Part shown: positions 21,480 through 32,793 of the stretch, one piece after another
Layout of the letters: every line of letters starts with the position of its first letter
Numbering within the stretch: the first letter of the stretch is position 1
Assembly: GCA_029959085.1 (NCBI GenBank)
Contig: JARWIR010000003.1
Coordinates: 28,349,505 to 28,413,504, forward strand
Direction of reading: 5' to 3'
DNA from: Nemophila menziesii
Lineage: Eukaryota; Streptophyta; Magnoliopsida; Boraginales; Hydrophyllaceae
DNA: 64,000 nt
Made by a program: the position numbers and the translations under genes
Notes under the pieces: model-generated
Told to the model about the DNA's origin: nothing
The model's input: only the letters and a program-made list of their open reading frames with translations
Databases searched by the model: none

Positions 21480-22450
21480 CTTAGAAATCAAAGCTCGATC
21501 CTTCAATTGTTTCTCAAGTAATATGACTTCCTCGAGATACGCCTTTAATTTACTCATCCTGATATGTCTAGTCTTGATAAGATTCACGTCCATTTCCTTA
21601 GTTGAGGACACGTTGGGTTGATTGACTTATTGTAGGGTGAAGCTTTTAGTTACTTTGTTGATGACTGCCATATGGGCCAAGCATCTGCTCAGGTGTTCTT
21701 GTCTCTTATGACATGTACGATCTCAAAAGACTCAAGCATTACCTAAAGGCTATTCACCTTAGCCTGGTTTATTAGCTATCACCAGATCCCTAATTAGATA
21801 AGATTGAGCAGATTCTCCGTCCACAAGTTGAAGTTAGTAAATATTTTGATACTTTTTCTCCTATCTAATGGCTTATTTAACTCCAACCAGCATGTCCTCT
21901 TATTCAGCTTCATTTTTTATGGATTTGAAATTTTGTCAACTGGCATAATGATGTTCCTGCCCATTTGGATCGATGAGAGTTAATCTAATTAAGCTTTACT
22001 TTTACGCGAGGCTTCTTCTAATTCGATTCTCTCATTAAGTATAGTACTTTCTACGATGAAGTTGACCAAGGAGTGTGCATCAATGGTTGTTTTGGTTCAA
22101 AGGTGATTTCATATTTACTTAGCTTGATCGCTCACTTCACAAGACATCTAATTTTTTGGCTTCAAGAAGATCTGCTTTAGCGTATGTCGGACAGTATTTT
22201 GATTGGATGTGCTTCAAAATACAGTTTTAGTTTTCAGGAAAAATGCACAAGGGTAAGACAACCTTTATGATTGATGGATATCTTTCTTCGGCGCCTTGCA
22301 GTTTCTTGCTAAGTTAGTAAATTGGTTGTTGCTTTCAACGTTATTGATTCCTCGTTGGCCAACATATATACGAGTAGTGTCTCTCCCACTATCGGCTTTG
22401 TAAGCGTGGGTAGTGAACTCAGGTGTTCCTTTAAGTCATCAAACAACTTT
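21480..22450 (-). pseudogene. Decayed Ty3/Gypsy pol fragment (RT/RNase H region)
   Basis: Translated in pieces on the minus strand, this region gives YFEAHPIKILSDIR near 22200. That resembles the KPYFQAHPI...VLTD segment of plant Gypsy RNase H. Near 21740-21690 it gives MLESFEIVHVIRDKNT followed, after a stop, by ADAW, like the end of the second RNase H domain of Tat/Athila-group elements (ESFEI..IPR.ENTEADALA). Many stops and frameshifts are present, so this is an old relic. Confidence 0.7.
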
Positions 22451-23329
22451 TGACATTACTCTGAAACTCTAAAGTATGCTTATGGGCACATTCAACAAAC
22501 TCTAAAGTCAAACCAATATGTAAACTAATTTTTATTTGGTTTTAAATTTTCCATAGCAGTAAAAACACATAAATTGGGAATGAAGACAACGAGTACCCCA
22601 CCCTAAACTCAAAAAAGAGTCGCGTCCACACGACTCGAAAAGACTCAATAAAGCAAATAAACTAATATACACTAAAAAATGAGAAAAATATGAGGAAACG
22701 TATCTCAGTCGGTATTAGGCCGGTCACTCTTTGTATCGCATCGAGGTTGTGAAGTCTTCTTACTCACGATGTATAGATCATACACCGTTGCATGCATCTT
22801 CTATAACATATACTTCATCAACTCGAACTCATATTCCCCTTAGCTACGATCATCCTCCCATGGATCTCCTCTAGATTATCACATCATACTCGAAAATCCT
22901 TCTTCAACACCAAACTCTTTTTTTTCTTCATGTTCTTCTTAACTTCTCCAACCTTCATGTCATCTCGAATGACCCTAAACTCAAAGCTTCAAGAATTCAC
23001 AAAAAATTTGGATAAATTTGTGAATTTTGGTGTTCTTGGAGGTGTATGGATATGGATGATAGTGTTTGATGAGTTGTGTAATCAATATATCAAGGCTTCA
23101 GAAAGGTTTAATTGGTAAACTTTAAGCTTTGGTGAAGAAAAAGATTTGGATTAAAATGTGAATTCTCTGGTGTTTTGGAAAGATTTCTGATATGATTCTA
23201 TGTTTGGATGATGTTTAGAGGGATGATTGGATGATATCTTTGTGTTTTGATGGTGGGTTGCAGGTATTTTCATAGCTTGAGTTCGTAGATATGGTATTTC
23301 TTGTGGAGGAAGGCAAAGAAAGGAGGTAA
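22451..23329. other. No gene recognised
   Basis: This is mixed sequence probably belonging to the same decayed Gypsy element. The 62-codon frame at 22930-23118 has no recognisable domain. Confidence 0.35.
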
Positions 23330-23850
23330 AATCCCTTAAGGAGTTGTTGTCGCCGACTTACAGCGCTCTAACCGGGTTTCCGTTTGGTGACAACCAGGTT
23401 CCAGTTGGGAGCTGTTATTCTTACAAAATAATTCTCTTTTTTTTTCGCAACTTTGAGTTGCGTGTAAGCCGTCACATCCAGTAGCTCGACCTCGCTACAT
23501 CGCACAAAACAGGTACCCGTTTGGTAGAAAACGGGTTCCCGGTTGTGAATCTTTGACTTTTTATTTTTCGCATCATCGAACTGCGTTTAGAGGGCCATCA
23601 TCCAGTGAGTTGGGAAAACAGCAACACCATAGCCGGGTTCCCGTTTTTGCTCCCGTTTCCGCACCAAAGAGACGCGTGTATGTGGCACGAATCCAGTAGC
23701 CTTGACATACGCAACCGGGTTCCCAGGCGTGAATGTCAAAAACTCGATGACGCACAATTTAGTCGCGTCTACGTGGCTGGTCAATAAAAGCTAACCGGGT
23801 TCTGGGTTTGCAGCAACCAGGTTCCTGGCTGTCGCCTGTTTGAAAAACCA
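23330..23850 (+). repeat. Degenerate array of about 110-bp units with ACCGGGTTCCCG core
   Basis: Four to five diverged units each contain a CGCRT-type segment, often followed by ATCCAGT, and then a core such as AACCGGGTTCCCG. Cores occur near 23370, 23395, 23515, 23535, 23633, 23713, 23792 and 23817. The unit spacing is about 110-120 bp. GC content is well above the flanks. No protein is evident. Confidence 0.6.
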
Positions 23851-23964
23851 ATTTTCCACGCAAACACGCTCTTTCTTTTGCACCTAACACCCCAAACTCA
23901 AGGCTTAACACCTGCAACCATCAAAAGCACTCTAACCTTTCTCATTTCTTAAAAAATTACACTA

Positions 23965-25367
23965 TGAAAGTCCTAGAGGGGGGTGAATAGGATTACTAAT
24001 AAGATTAATGCCTAATTAAAAATCTTTTGGACAATTATAAGTTTAAGAAAGAAACTTCTAAGTCAACTAATATATCAAACTCCTAAGGGATCATACAATG
24101 GATAAGCTAAGAGGTTCGATATATAAGTGATACAAGTAAAACGAGTTTCTAATCTCTTACTACTCTAGATGACAATATGTTAGATAAACTAGATAATCAA
24201 TATCACAATATTCATACTAGCAAATTATCAAACATATAAAGTGCGGAAAGTAAATAGAGTAGGGATAGAAAGATACACACGATTTATAGTGGTTCGGTTT
24301 CCCTACATCCACTACCTAAGGAAGCCTCCTTAGGATTTCAAGCTTTTCACTAAGCTCCCGTGTCTCTCTTAACCGGGTCGAGAACACAATAACCCTTACA
24401 ACCTCTTCGATAACACGAAGGACAACCTCTTCGAAACCACGAAGGAAACTCTTGTGTAATCACAACACAAGGACACCGAGTATACTCCCGATACTTAAAT
24501 TCTCTCTTAACCTATCTATTACAAGAACTAGAATTAAGAGGATAAATAGAAAGTGTTTAAAGGGTGAAACAACTTTGCCAATGAACTCCTAAAGAGATGA
24601 TATAACTATAAGCTTAAAACTTCTCTTGAGTAGATAATAACTTTGAAGCTCCTTTGATTTACTCCTTGAATGAGTAGATATGACAATTATAGCTCTTGAC
24701 ACCTTCTTGGATGATAACAATTAAGCCCCTTAATGTATATGGGTTGAAGGTGTAGTTGTAGCCTTGAAAGACCTTCAATTTATAGCTGCAAAATGCTCCC
24801 AACGGTCATAAGACTTGTCTCCAACGGATATATTAATATCCCCAACGGATATATTCCTTTTGTCTTCATTTTGCTGCAGAAAACCCTAACCTGCGGTGCA
24901 CCGCGGGGTTGGTGCGGTGTACCGCACTGAGCTTGCTAAATTCACTTGCTCTCTGACGGGCTAGCCCCCTGGTCCGTGGTGTAGTCCGTGGGCTGCGGTG
25001 TACCGCATAGAAACTCCGGTGTACCGCACCAAAGGTTTAAAACACCTTCTAGTGAGTATATCTTTTACTATGATGCTCGGATTAGAAAACCTTCTTCACG
25101 AGAGTTGTAGTGAACATCATTCTAATAAACTTTGTAGTTGATCACTAAAGCTAATTCTCAATGTACACAAAGATATGAATGAAAGTATTTGTAAGAGAAT
25201 TAGTTTCTTAAGATATAACAATAAAGCTTTGATCTAAAAGATAAAGAAGTGCTTTTTGATGAATTAGAGTGCAAGATAGAATATGTATAATAAGAATAAT
25301 TAGCACACTAAACACAAGAGGATTTGTCACATTAAAACAACCTATTAAGGGAGGCTATATGCCAACA
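23965..25367 (+). mobile_element. Solo LTR of an LTR retrotransposon
   Basis: The unit starts TGAAAGTCCTAGAGG and ends ATGCCAACA (TG...CA), and is flanked by a perfect 5-bp duplication CACTA (23960-23964 and 25368-25372). It has no internal coding region, as expected for a solo LTR left by recombination. It holds a GC-rich palindromic cluster near 24893-25028 (GCGGTGCACCGC and GTGCGGTGTACCGCAC). The phrase GAGGGGGGTGAATAGGA near its start recurs in diverged form at about 32495. Confidence 0.85.
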
Positions 25368-25372
25368 CACTA

Positions 25373-26434
25373 ATAGACATCAAATTACTCCATTATACAC
25401 TATGAATTTAAAGACTAAAAGCACTACACTAGTATTCATTAGTATGACTTTTGTTTAACGTCGTTAAGCTTGACGGGTTACCTCCAAAATCATTTCTTAA
25501 CATAACCTCCCCAGCAGGAAGTGAGGTTATCAACGTTTACTATTCAGAATTTGCATCCCATGGCTTTGATTCCGACTAACTTCTTAGAGATAATTCTTGT
25601 GACCATGAATGGTCTCACCCAAGAACTCTTAGATTTACGTGCTTTCTGTGGAGAATCTAGCCTTTTTAATGCGACTTCCTAGCTCACTCTGAACTCCTCA
25701 TTTTCTCTTTCTTTCTTAAGTTCTTTTGGAACCCTCACAACACATTTCTTTGTTCTTTTCTTTGCGCGAGCAAGGTGTGGATTTTCCTTAGGATCTAGAT
25801 GAGCTTTATTTGGTGGTTTCTTTCTTAGCTCTCTCTCCTCCATTCCTAAGGTTGCCACAACCTTGGTTAGCTCTTTCTCTACCTGTTCAATGACATCCAC
25901 GAAAAAGCAATCCCCCGAAGATCCGGGGATTTCATAGCCTTGAACACATTGACTATATTATTTTTAATAAGAGATTGAATTAGTGAGGTTTCGTTGGATA
26001 AAAATCTCAAATATAAACTATATTATTTTTTATTTCATATTATTAAGTAAATTTAGTATCATTACCAAATCTTTAAAAACTTAGGTCCAAATATAGTATA
26101 TCTCAACATTGAACTTGAACAACTTCATCTAAGAAAAACTCACTCCAAAGTATGCTTACTTTAGAATAATAGTATCTTAAAGGGGGTAAAATAAAATAAA
26201 AAATCTTTGGTCAATAGACCGCATCAACTTCCATAACGGTCTCACCGGTAGCTTCTGGCTTCCCTCCACATTTCAAGCAAGCAAAACAACCAATTATCTC
26301 CCTGTAGCCTATCTTCATTTTTCTCTATCTTTATCTCTTTCCTCTAACCGGGGGAAGAGAAAATACCCCTATCACTACGACCACCACCACTTTATCGGCC
26401 ACGGCGATCTTTAATAACCACCACCATCACCGCG
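25373..26434. other. Gypsy-like debris and upstream region of the TMK gene
   Basis: From about 25440 to 25920 the minus strand has a 73-codon frame (25900-25679). It is followed by sequence reading WVRPFMVTRI and by AACGACGTTAAACAAA, a phrase I associate with the end of Gypsy pol regions; this assignment is weak. From about 25930 to 26434 lies the presumed promoter and 5' UTR of the receptor kinase, with a C-rich CCACCACCAC stretch just before the start codon and no obvious TATA box. Confidence 0.35.
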
Positions 26435-29412
26435 ATGGAGGATGACAAAAATGAATGTTCAAGAAAATTAAGGCTTCATTACCCTATCCTTATAGCATTC
26501 ATTATTATCTCAACCCTAATACACGACGTCTCTGCAGATGACGCCGTTATCATGGCTAAAATCGCCAAGTCTTTTACCAAAACCCCCAATGGCTGGTCCG
26601 GTTCTAATCCATGTAAATGGTCTGATATTCAATGTGATGGCTCAGGCAAAGTAACCTCCATTAATCTCAGCGGAAGATCTCTTTCCGGTGAAATATCATC
26701 TGAGGTTAAACAACTTTCCAACCTTAAACTCTTTAATGTACAGAAAAATCAACTTTCAGGTCCATTACCACCATTATCAAATATGCCTGCTCTTGAAGAA
26801 GTTCATCTTGATGATAACAATTTCACTTCCATTCCTTCAGAGTTTCTCTCAGGGTTACCGAGTCTACAAGAATTTAGCATGGATGATAATATAAATCTTC
26901 CCCCATGGACGATTTCTGATACCCTAACCGAATCCTCATCCCTGGTGAGCTTCAGCGCGGATAATGCTAGAGTCTCGGGTCCAATTCCAGATATATTCGG
27001 ATCATTTCCAAGTTTACAAACTCTTAAGCTTGCTTATAATAATCTCACAGGTTCATTACCAGAATCCTTAGGAAAATCCGGGATTCAAATATTTACTCTC
27101 AACAATCAATTAATGGGTCTTGAAGGAAGTATCGATGTTATCGGATCTATGAAAGAGTTAAACCAAGTTTGGCTTCATGTTAATCAGTTTACAGGGCCAA
27201 TTCCTGATCTTTCCGGGTTAGAATCGTTATTTGATATTCAGTTACGAGATAATCAACTTACTGGTGTAATTCCAGATTCTCTAGGGGAGCTACCAAAGCT
27301 AGCTAATATAACTCTACAAAACAATAAATTCCAGGGTCCATTTCCAAGTTTTCCGAATAATATTAAAGTAAGTCTTGGAACTACAAATGGTTTCTGTAAC
27401 ACATCACCAGGTCCTTGTGATCCTCGAGTCACTACATTGCTTGAAGTTGCATCAACCTTGGGTTATCCATTGGCTTTAGCTGATTCTTGGCAAGGAAATG
27501 ATCCATGTAAAGGTTGGGACGGTATTATATGTTCAAACGGTGCGATCACCGTGATTAATTTCGCAAAACGTGATTTCTCTGGTACTATCTCTCCTTCTAT
27601 CGCGAAAATCTCCTCGTTAAAATCCTTGATTTTGAGCGATAATAAATTATACGGAACTATACCAGACGAGTTAACTGAGTTACCCCAGCTTCAGCTTTTA
27701 GATATCACGAATAATAACATTTCCGGAAAAATCCCATCTTTTTCTTCCAAGGTTATTCTTAAAACATCTGGAAATAAGTTCATCGGAAAAGATGTACCAA
27801 TCACAGTTCCTCCAGGTTTACCAGGTACATCAAAATCTCCAGGTACTAATACTACTACTGATTCAGTATCCACAGGGGTCATAGTAGCTAGTGTGTTAGC
27901 TGGTATAATTTTTGTCGTTATTTTATGTTTTGTAATATATAAATACGTCAACAAAAAGGGCAAAACGAAAAGTTTCATGAAAGACAGTGAAAAAGGAAAA
28001 CAAGAAGAAAGAACCCAATCGGAGTATATTCTATCGGGTACAATGAGTAGCGATATTCCAAGACAAAGCCAAAGTAGTCGATCGAATAGTGAAGTTAACC
28101 AATACGATGGATCGGGAGGGAAAAACCTTATACCAATGGAGGTTTTACGAGAAGTTACCGATAATTTTAGCGATGATAATATTTTGGGTAGGGGCGGATT
28201 TGGAATTGTGTATAAAGGTCAACTTCACGACGGGACTATGATTGCCGTGAAAAGAATGGAAGCTTCTTTAGTAAGTAGCAAAGGTTTAAGCGAGTTTAAA
28301 GCGGAAATCGATGTTCTTACTAAGGTTAGACATAGACATTTAGTCGCGCTTCATGGTTTCTGTGAAAACGGGAATGAAAGACTTTTAGTGTATGAGTATA
28401 TGCCACAAGGTACGCTTTCACAACATATTTTCAAAAACGATGAAACGAGGGGTCCTCCATTGACATGGAAGCAAAGAGTTACTATAGCTTTAGATGTTGC
28501 TCGAGGGGTTGAGTATTTGCATACCTTTGCTCAACAGAGTTTTATACATCGTGATTTGAAACCCTCGAATGTACTTCTTGGAGATGATATGAGAGCTAAA
28601 GTCTCGGATTTCGGGTTGGTCAAGAGTGCACCGGATGGTAAATATTCCGTTGAGACTAAATTAGCTGGAACCTTCGGTTATCTGGCACCGGAATATGCTG
28701 GTGAGTAGTTATAAGTTTTTTTTCTTCTTTTGATACATATGAGAGCCACTTTGGACACGGAATCATTTTGACTCAAATAAGATCTAACCCCAGGACCTCT
28801 TAGTCTCCGCAGAGTAGTTATAATTTTTTAACTAATCTGTAATCTCTCATTTCGATAATAATGTTAAAAGTAAATTAAATGAAATTGATTTTTTTTTTTA
28901 CAGCTACGGGAAGAGTGACGCTAAAAGTTGATGTATACGCGTTCGGAGTGATCTTGATGGAGATAATTACGGGGAGGAAAGCATTAGATGAGAAACAGCC
29001 AGACGATAAAGCTCATCTAGTGACATGGTTTAGACGCTCACTTGTTAACTTAGAAGCAATTAAAGAGGCGTTGGATCCAAATCTAAAGCTAGATGAAGAA
29101 ACATTTGAAAGCATTTGCAAAGTAGTGGAACTTGCGGGTCATTGTACGGGTCGTGAACCACATCAAAGACCGGATATGGGTCATGTGGTGAGTGTATTAT
29201 CGCCTCTTGTTGAAACATGGACACCTGGTAGATCTGATCTAGAAAACGATGAGGATAGTTTTGGTATTGATATTCATATGAGTCTTCCTCAAGCTATACA
29301 AAGATGGAAAGCTAATGAAAACACTACAGATACGTATACTTTTCCATCTATAAATGTAAGTAAGAAGTTTACGGATTCTACTGGCTCGTTTAGTTCAAGT
29401 GAAGCCCGATGA
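26435..29412 (+). CDS. TMK-type leucine-rich repeat receptor-like kinase, 2 exons
   Basis: Exons 26435-28700 and 28904-29412 join through a GT-AG intron placed just after the APEYA motif, giving 924 residues, close to Arabidopsis TMK1 (942). A signal peptide (about 1-34) precedes an ectodomain with two LRR blocks split by a non-LRR segment ([11 protein letters not shown] near 330), the TMK hallmark. A transmembrane helix lies at about 481-503 ([20 protein letters not shown]). The kinase has its glycine loop near 584 ([12 protein letters not shown]), the ATP lysine in IAVKRME, the catalytic loop HRDLKPSN near 705, DFGLVK, and the activation-segment end APEYA. All key residues are intact, so it should be an active Ser/Thr kinase at the plasma membrane. 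TMKs act in auxin and cell-expansion signalling; which member this is cannot be told. The C-terminal tail is Ser/Thr-rich. Confidence 0.95.
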
Positions 29413-30137
29413 CGTTAATGTCACGAGTAATCTTTGTTCAATACATATTATTTAATGAACTCGTTCTTCACAAACATCTAAAGTTAATATAACAATATAA
29501 CATATTGGACATTATACTTGGGTTGCTCCTTCTGTTTTCCCTAATTAACTTCGAATCTAATCATCAAGATATCCCTATCAAAACTTTTTACAAACTGTAT
29601 CATTATATTCGCAAATTTTCCTTTTTTTGATGCAAGAAAATTACAATGCTATGAATTGTGGAGTACTTTTGCAGGGCAAAAGGGCTTAACTATAAATAAG
29701 TGATGATTTGAATAAGCTTAGCCAGATTGATGTTAGTATTCCTACAACTCGAGCTTCTAACCGATTGGTTGTACGGTAGCTTGGCCAATCTAAAATTGGT
29801 CAAAGAAATTGCAAAATGGGTTTTTATATTATACAAAATACAAAATGGTTTCTTTATTATATAAATATTGCAGTGTAAGTTTTTATATTAATTTTTTTAA
29901 AATTATTTATCTTATAAATTCCTATATTATATAAGATAACATTTATTTTAATATAAAAAATAAAATATTCATATATATATAAAATAATTATACATCTAAT
30001 AAATATTAAGAATTAAAAGAATAAATGAAAATTCTAAAAAAAAACAGACACAAATAATTTATAATTAATATTTTTTTTTCTAAACTAAGAAGGCCATGAC
30101 CCCAAACCATAACGGACCTCTGCTTCTACCTCTCCAT
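29413..30137. other. 3' flank of the TMK gene, AT-rich
   Basis: The first part should be 3' UTR. From about 29870 to 30070 the sequence is almost entirely A and T. No gene was seen. Confidence 0.4.
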
Positions 30138-30345
30138 GCATATCCAAATAAGGAAATTTATTTCATCCAATATTGGATGATCCTATCCCAATTACATTCA
30201 TACACATACCTCATGTTTTAAACTTGCAAAAGTAACTATCATATTAATCTAATGACATGTGTTTTGTGTTAATAATCCATGACCGTGATTTAAATATTGG
30301 ACCATCCAATATTGGATGGAAGTATTACCCCCCAAATAAATATGC
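30138..30345. mobile_element. MITE with palindromic subterminal motif
   Basis: The ends GCATATCC...ATTTATTTCATCC and, reversed, GCATATTTATTTGG...ATACTTCCATCC are inverted repeats. Each arm contains the perfect palindrome CATCCAATATTGGATG (30164-30179 and 30303-30318). The element is about 208 bp and non-coding. Its target duplication is unclear. Confidence 0.65.
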
Positions 30346-31159
30346 TAAGGCCTTCACCATTTGAAAACTAACTTCAATTAAGAGAATCCAAGTTATCATC
30401 CTCCTTTGTTAGTTGAGTTAGGCTCTAAATCACCTGTTGAAAACGTCTTCAATTCTATAATATGATAGTCCTATAAAATAAAGGCGGATGTATCAGGGGC
30501 GGATCCTTATAAGGCCCAAACTCTCTTGAACTCGTAAATTTTAGAATACGTCAATGTAATTTTATTCTAAAAAATAATTAATTTTCTTTGAACATTTATG
30601 TAACATATCCATGTTTAAGGAACATAAAAAACATTGTGATTTAATGGTTTAGTATATTTACATAAAATATATATGAATATAACTAGTCGCATAATTATTT
30701 TTAATGCTATTAATTTAATTTTTTTATTTTTGCTAAATTGGCAAGGATTTTCATATATAATATAAACAATAAAAATTACTAAGCGCGAGTAATTTATAAT
30801 ATAATCAAAAAGGAGAAAAGAAATTCGAGAACATAAAGATAAAAATTTCATTCGTCAAAATCTACCTATACAAAACTAACAAAACATAAATATGATAAAA
30901 ATTAGTTACCTAAGAATTGATTCCTAAACTCCAACTTGAGAAAAAGATACGATTAGGACCATTGTTCGAGATTTTTTCACAATGTAGAGTTTGTCGTCAC
31001 ATCTTTGTATATATCCCCTCATAATTCATCCTCCGCTATTGCAATGTAAGAGAAAAAATGGAGATTCTTTTCCTCAAAAGCATGTAAATCGAGGCCCCAA
31101 TAAAAAAATAAAGTAATATTGTAAGTCATTAACATCCACCAACGATATCAAGTATTCAA
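30346..31159. other. No gene recognised
   Basis: This is AT-rich sequence with only short, low-complexity frames. It may be part of the LINE remnant that follows, but no motif supports that. Confidence 0.4.
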
Positions 31160-31365
31160 TTTTTTTCTATTTGTTAAGATGAGAATCCAAGTCCTTCAAA
31201 AAAAAAGATGAGAATCCAAGAATGTTGAAGGAAACCCCTCTTCCAAATCTTACTAGTGAAACTACACTTGAAGAAAAGATGGTCCCGAGTTTTAAATCCG
31301 AAATGGCAAAGGATGCACAAAGGATTAGAAGTGGTGCTCCAAGTGAGTAATAAACCACACAATAA
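31160..31365 (-). pseudogene. LINE zf-RVT fragment
   Basis: A minus-strand frame (31362-31174) reads LLTWSTTSNPLCILCHFG, then TRDHLFFKCSFTSKIWKRGF. This is the Cys-x2-Cys...His-Leu-Phe-Phe-x-Cys...Ile-Trp pattern of zf-RVT. Little else of the LINE survives. Confidence 0.7.
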
Positions 31366-32469
31366 AACTATGGTTTGGGAAATAATTTTAAGCCATACAT
31401 GTTTAGACTAAGGTATCTTAGAAGAGGAAACCCTAATATGGTCTCAAGTGTGCTTGAACGAGAAAGACCCATATGAATAAAGAATGCATCGAATGATAAT
31501 CTCTCAAAGTGGAATTATATAATACCATCAGAGCTCTTATGATATTTAAGTAGGTAGATAGGTCATCCCTCCTCATCTTATTCAAACCATATATCATTAT
31601 CCATAGGGATCTTGTTGGAGTAACCTTCGTTTAAGTGTTTTAATTATAATCAGACATTGGTTATACTAATTGTTAATCTAATCATCGTTGATCTTTTTGA
31701 GTTGTTTTAGCATGAATGGTTGAGGTAGAAGTGTAGGAGCAAGAATCAAGAGGAGATCAAGGATCGTTGATGGTTGGGCTAGATTATCAAGTGATTGATG
31801 CTCATTAAGTAATTGAGCTTGAGACGTGAAGATTATGAATCAAGATATTAAATAAATATGGATGAATCAAAATTCAAGGTCGTTATTGGTTGAGATAGAT
31901 TATCAAGGGATTGAAGTTAAACAAGTAAAGAACAATACGTAAGAGAAGATCAAAGCTTGTTGTGATTGTAAACTAGCAGACCAATCTAATTAGGCTATGT
32001 TTAATAATTCTAGAGTTGTAAGTGTTAAATGATCTCTAGAAATTGAATGATTACATTACATGTTTTTGAAAATGATAAACACAGTTCTTATATATATTTC
32101 AAAAATTGATACATTTGACAATTATTCACATGAAATATTTAACGGTTAAAGTATGCATTGAGTAAAAAAATGAGTTGGTTATGAAAAACATATCATAATT
32201 CAATCTTTTTTATGAAATACACTACCTAATCCCAATCCAGTTCATGTGTCTTCCACCGCTAGGCTCCTTAAAATGCTTCATTTTCAGGTTATTCATGTCT
32301 TTCAAAAGCTACCTCGTATATATTTATTGATTTTATTTCTTTTGTTTGCATGTATGGATCAAAAAACAAAGGCAACGTTAGTTGGTATGGCCCTTTGATA
32401 AGACCTTGTGCTAGCCTACAACCTTGTCGAAATCTTTGTGACGTCAAATAAAAAATGGACGCTTTGTCG
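31366..32469. other. No gene; local imperfect duplication
   Basis: Around 31758-31800 and 31880-31920 two related segments occur (AAGG...CGTTGATGGTTGGGCTAGA with TTATCAAGTGATTGA, and a diverged copy with TTATCAAGGGATTGA). The rest is AT-rich without features. Confidence 0.45.
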
Positions 32470-32793
32470 ACCTATATTTTACCCAAGAAATAGTCGTAAA
32501 GGAAGGGTGAATAGGGACTATGCAGAATAAAATTAATCTAACTCAATCGGCTCGATGCGACTCTTTTTAGAGATCTAATCTTTTTAGGATTCAGATAGAT
32601 AGTTTAGAGGTACACAAGAGCTATGATATATGAGTGAAATACTCTATCAAGCACTTAATATATAGTTAATGAAAATTATTAGCTAATAATCGAAGTGACA
32701 TATACGCAAGTACTAAGCATGCAAATTTATGCTCAAGATATACAGACAAATATTAGGAAAAAGGTAAATTATACATGAACCCATGTGGTTTAC

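Noticed and set aside
25679..25900. 73-codon minus-strand frame
   Set aside because: Charged, without a domain; following sequence only weakly resembles the end of a Gypsy pol region, so no separate gene is claimed.
28701..28903. Possible premature end of the receptor kinase at 28708
   Set aside because: A GT-AG intron with a T-rich acceptor tract joins the frame in register to the rest of the kinase domain at the conserved TMK intron site.
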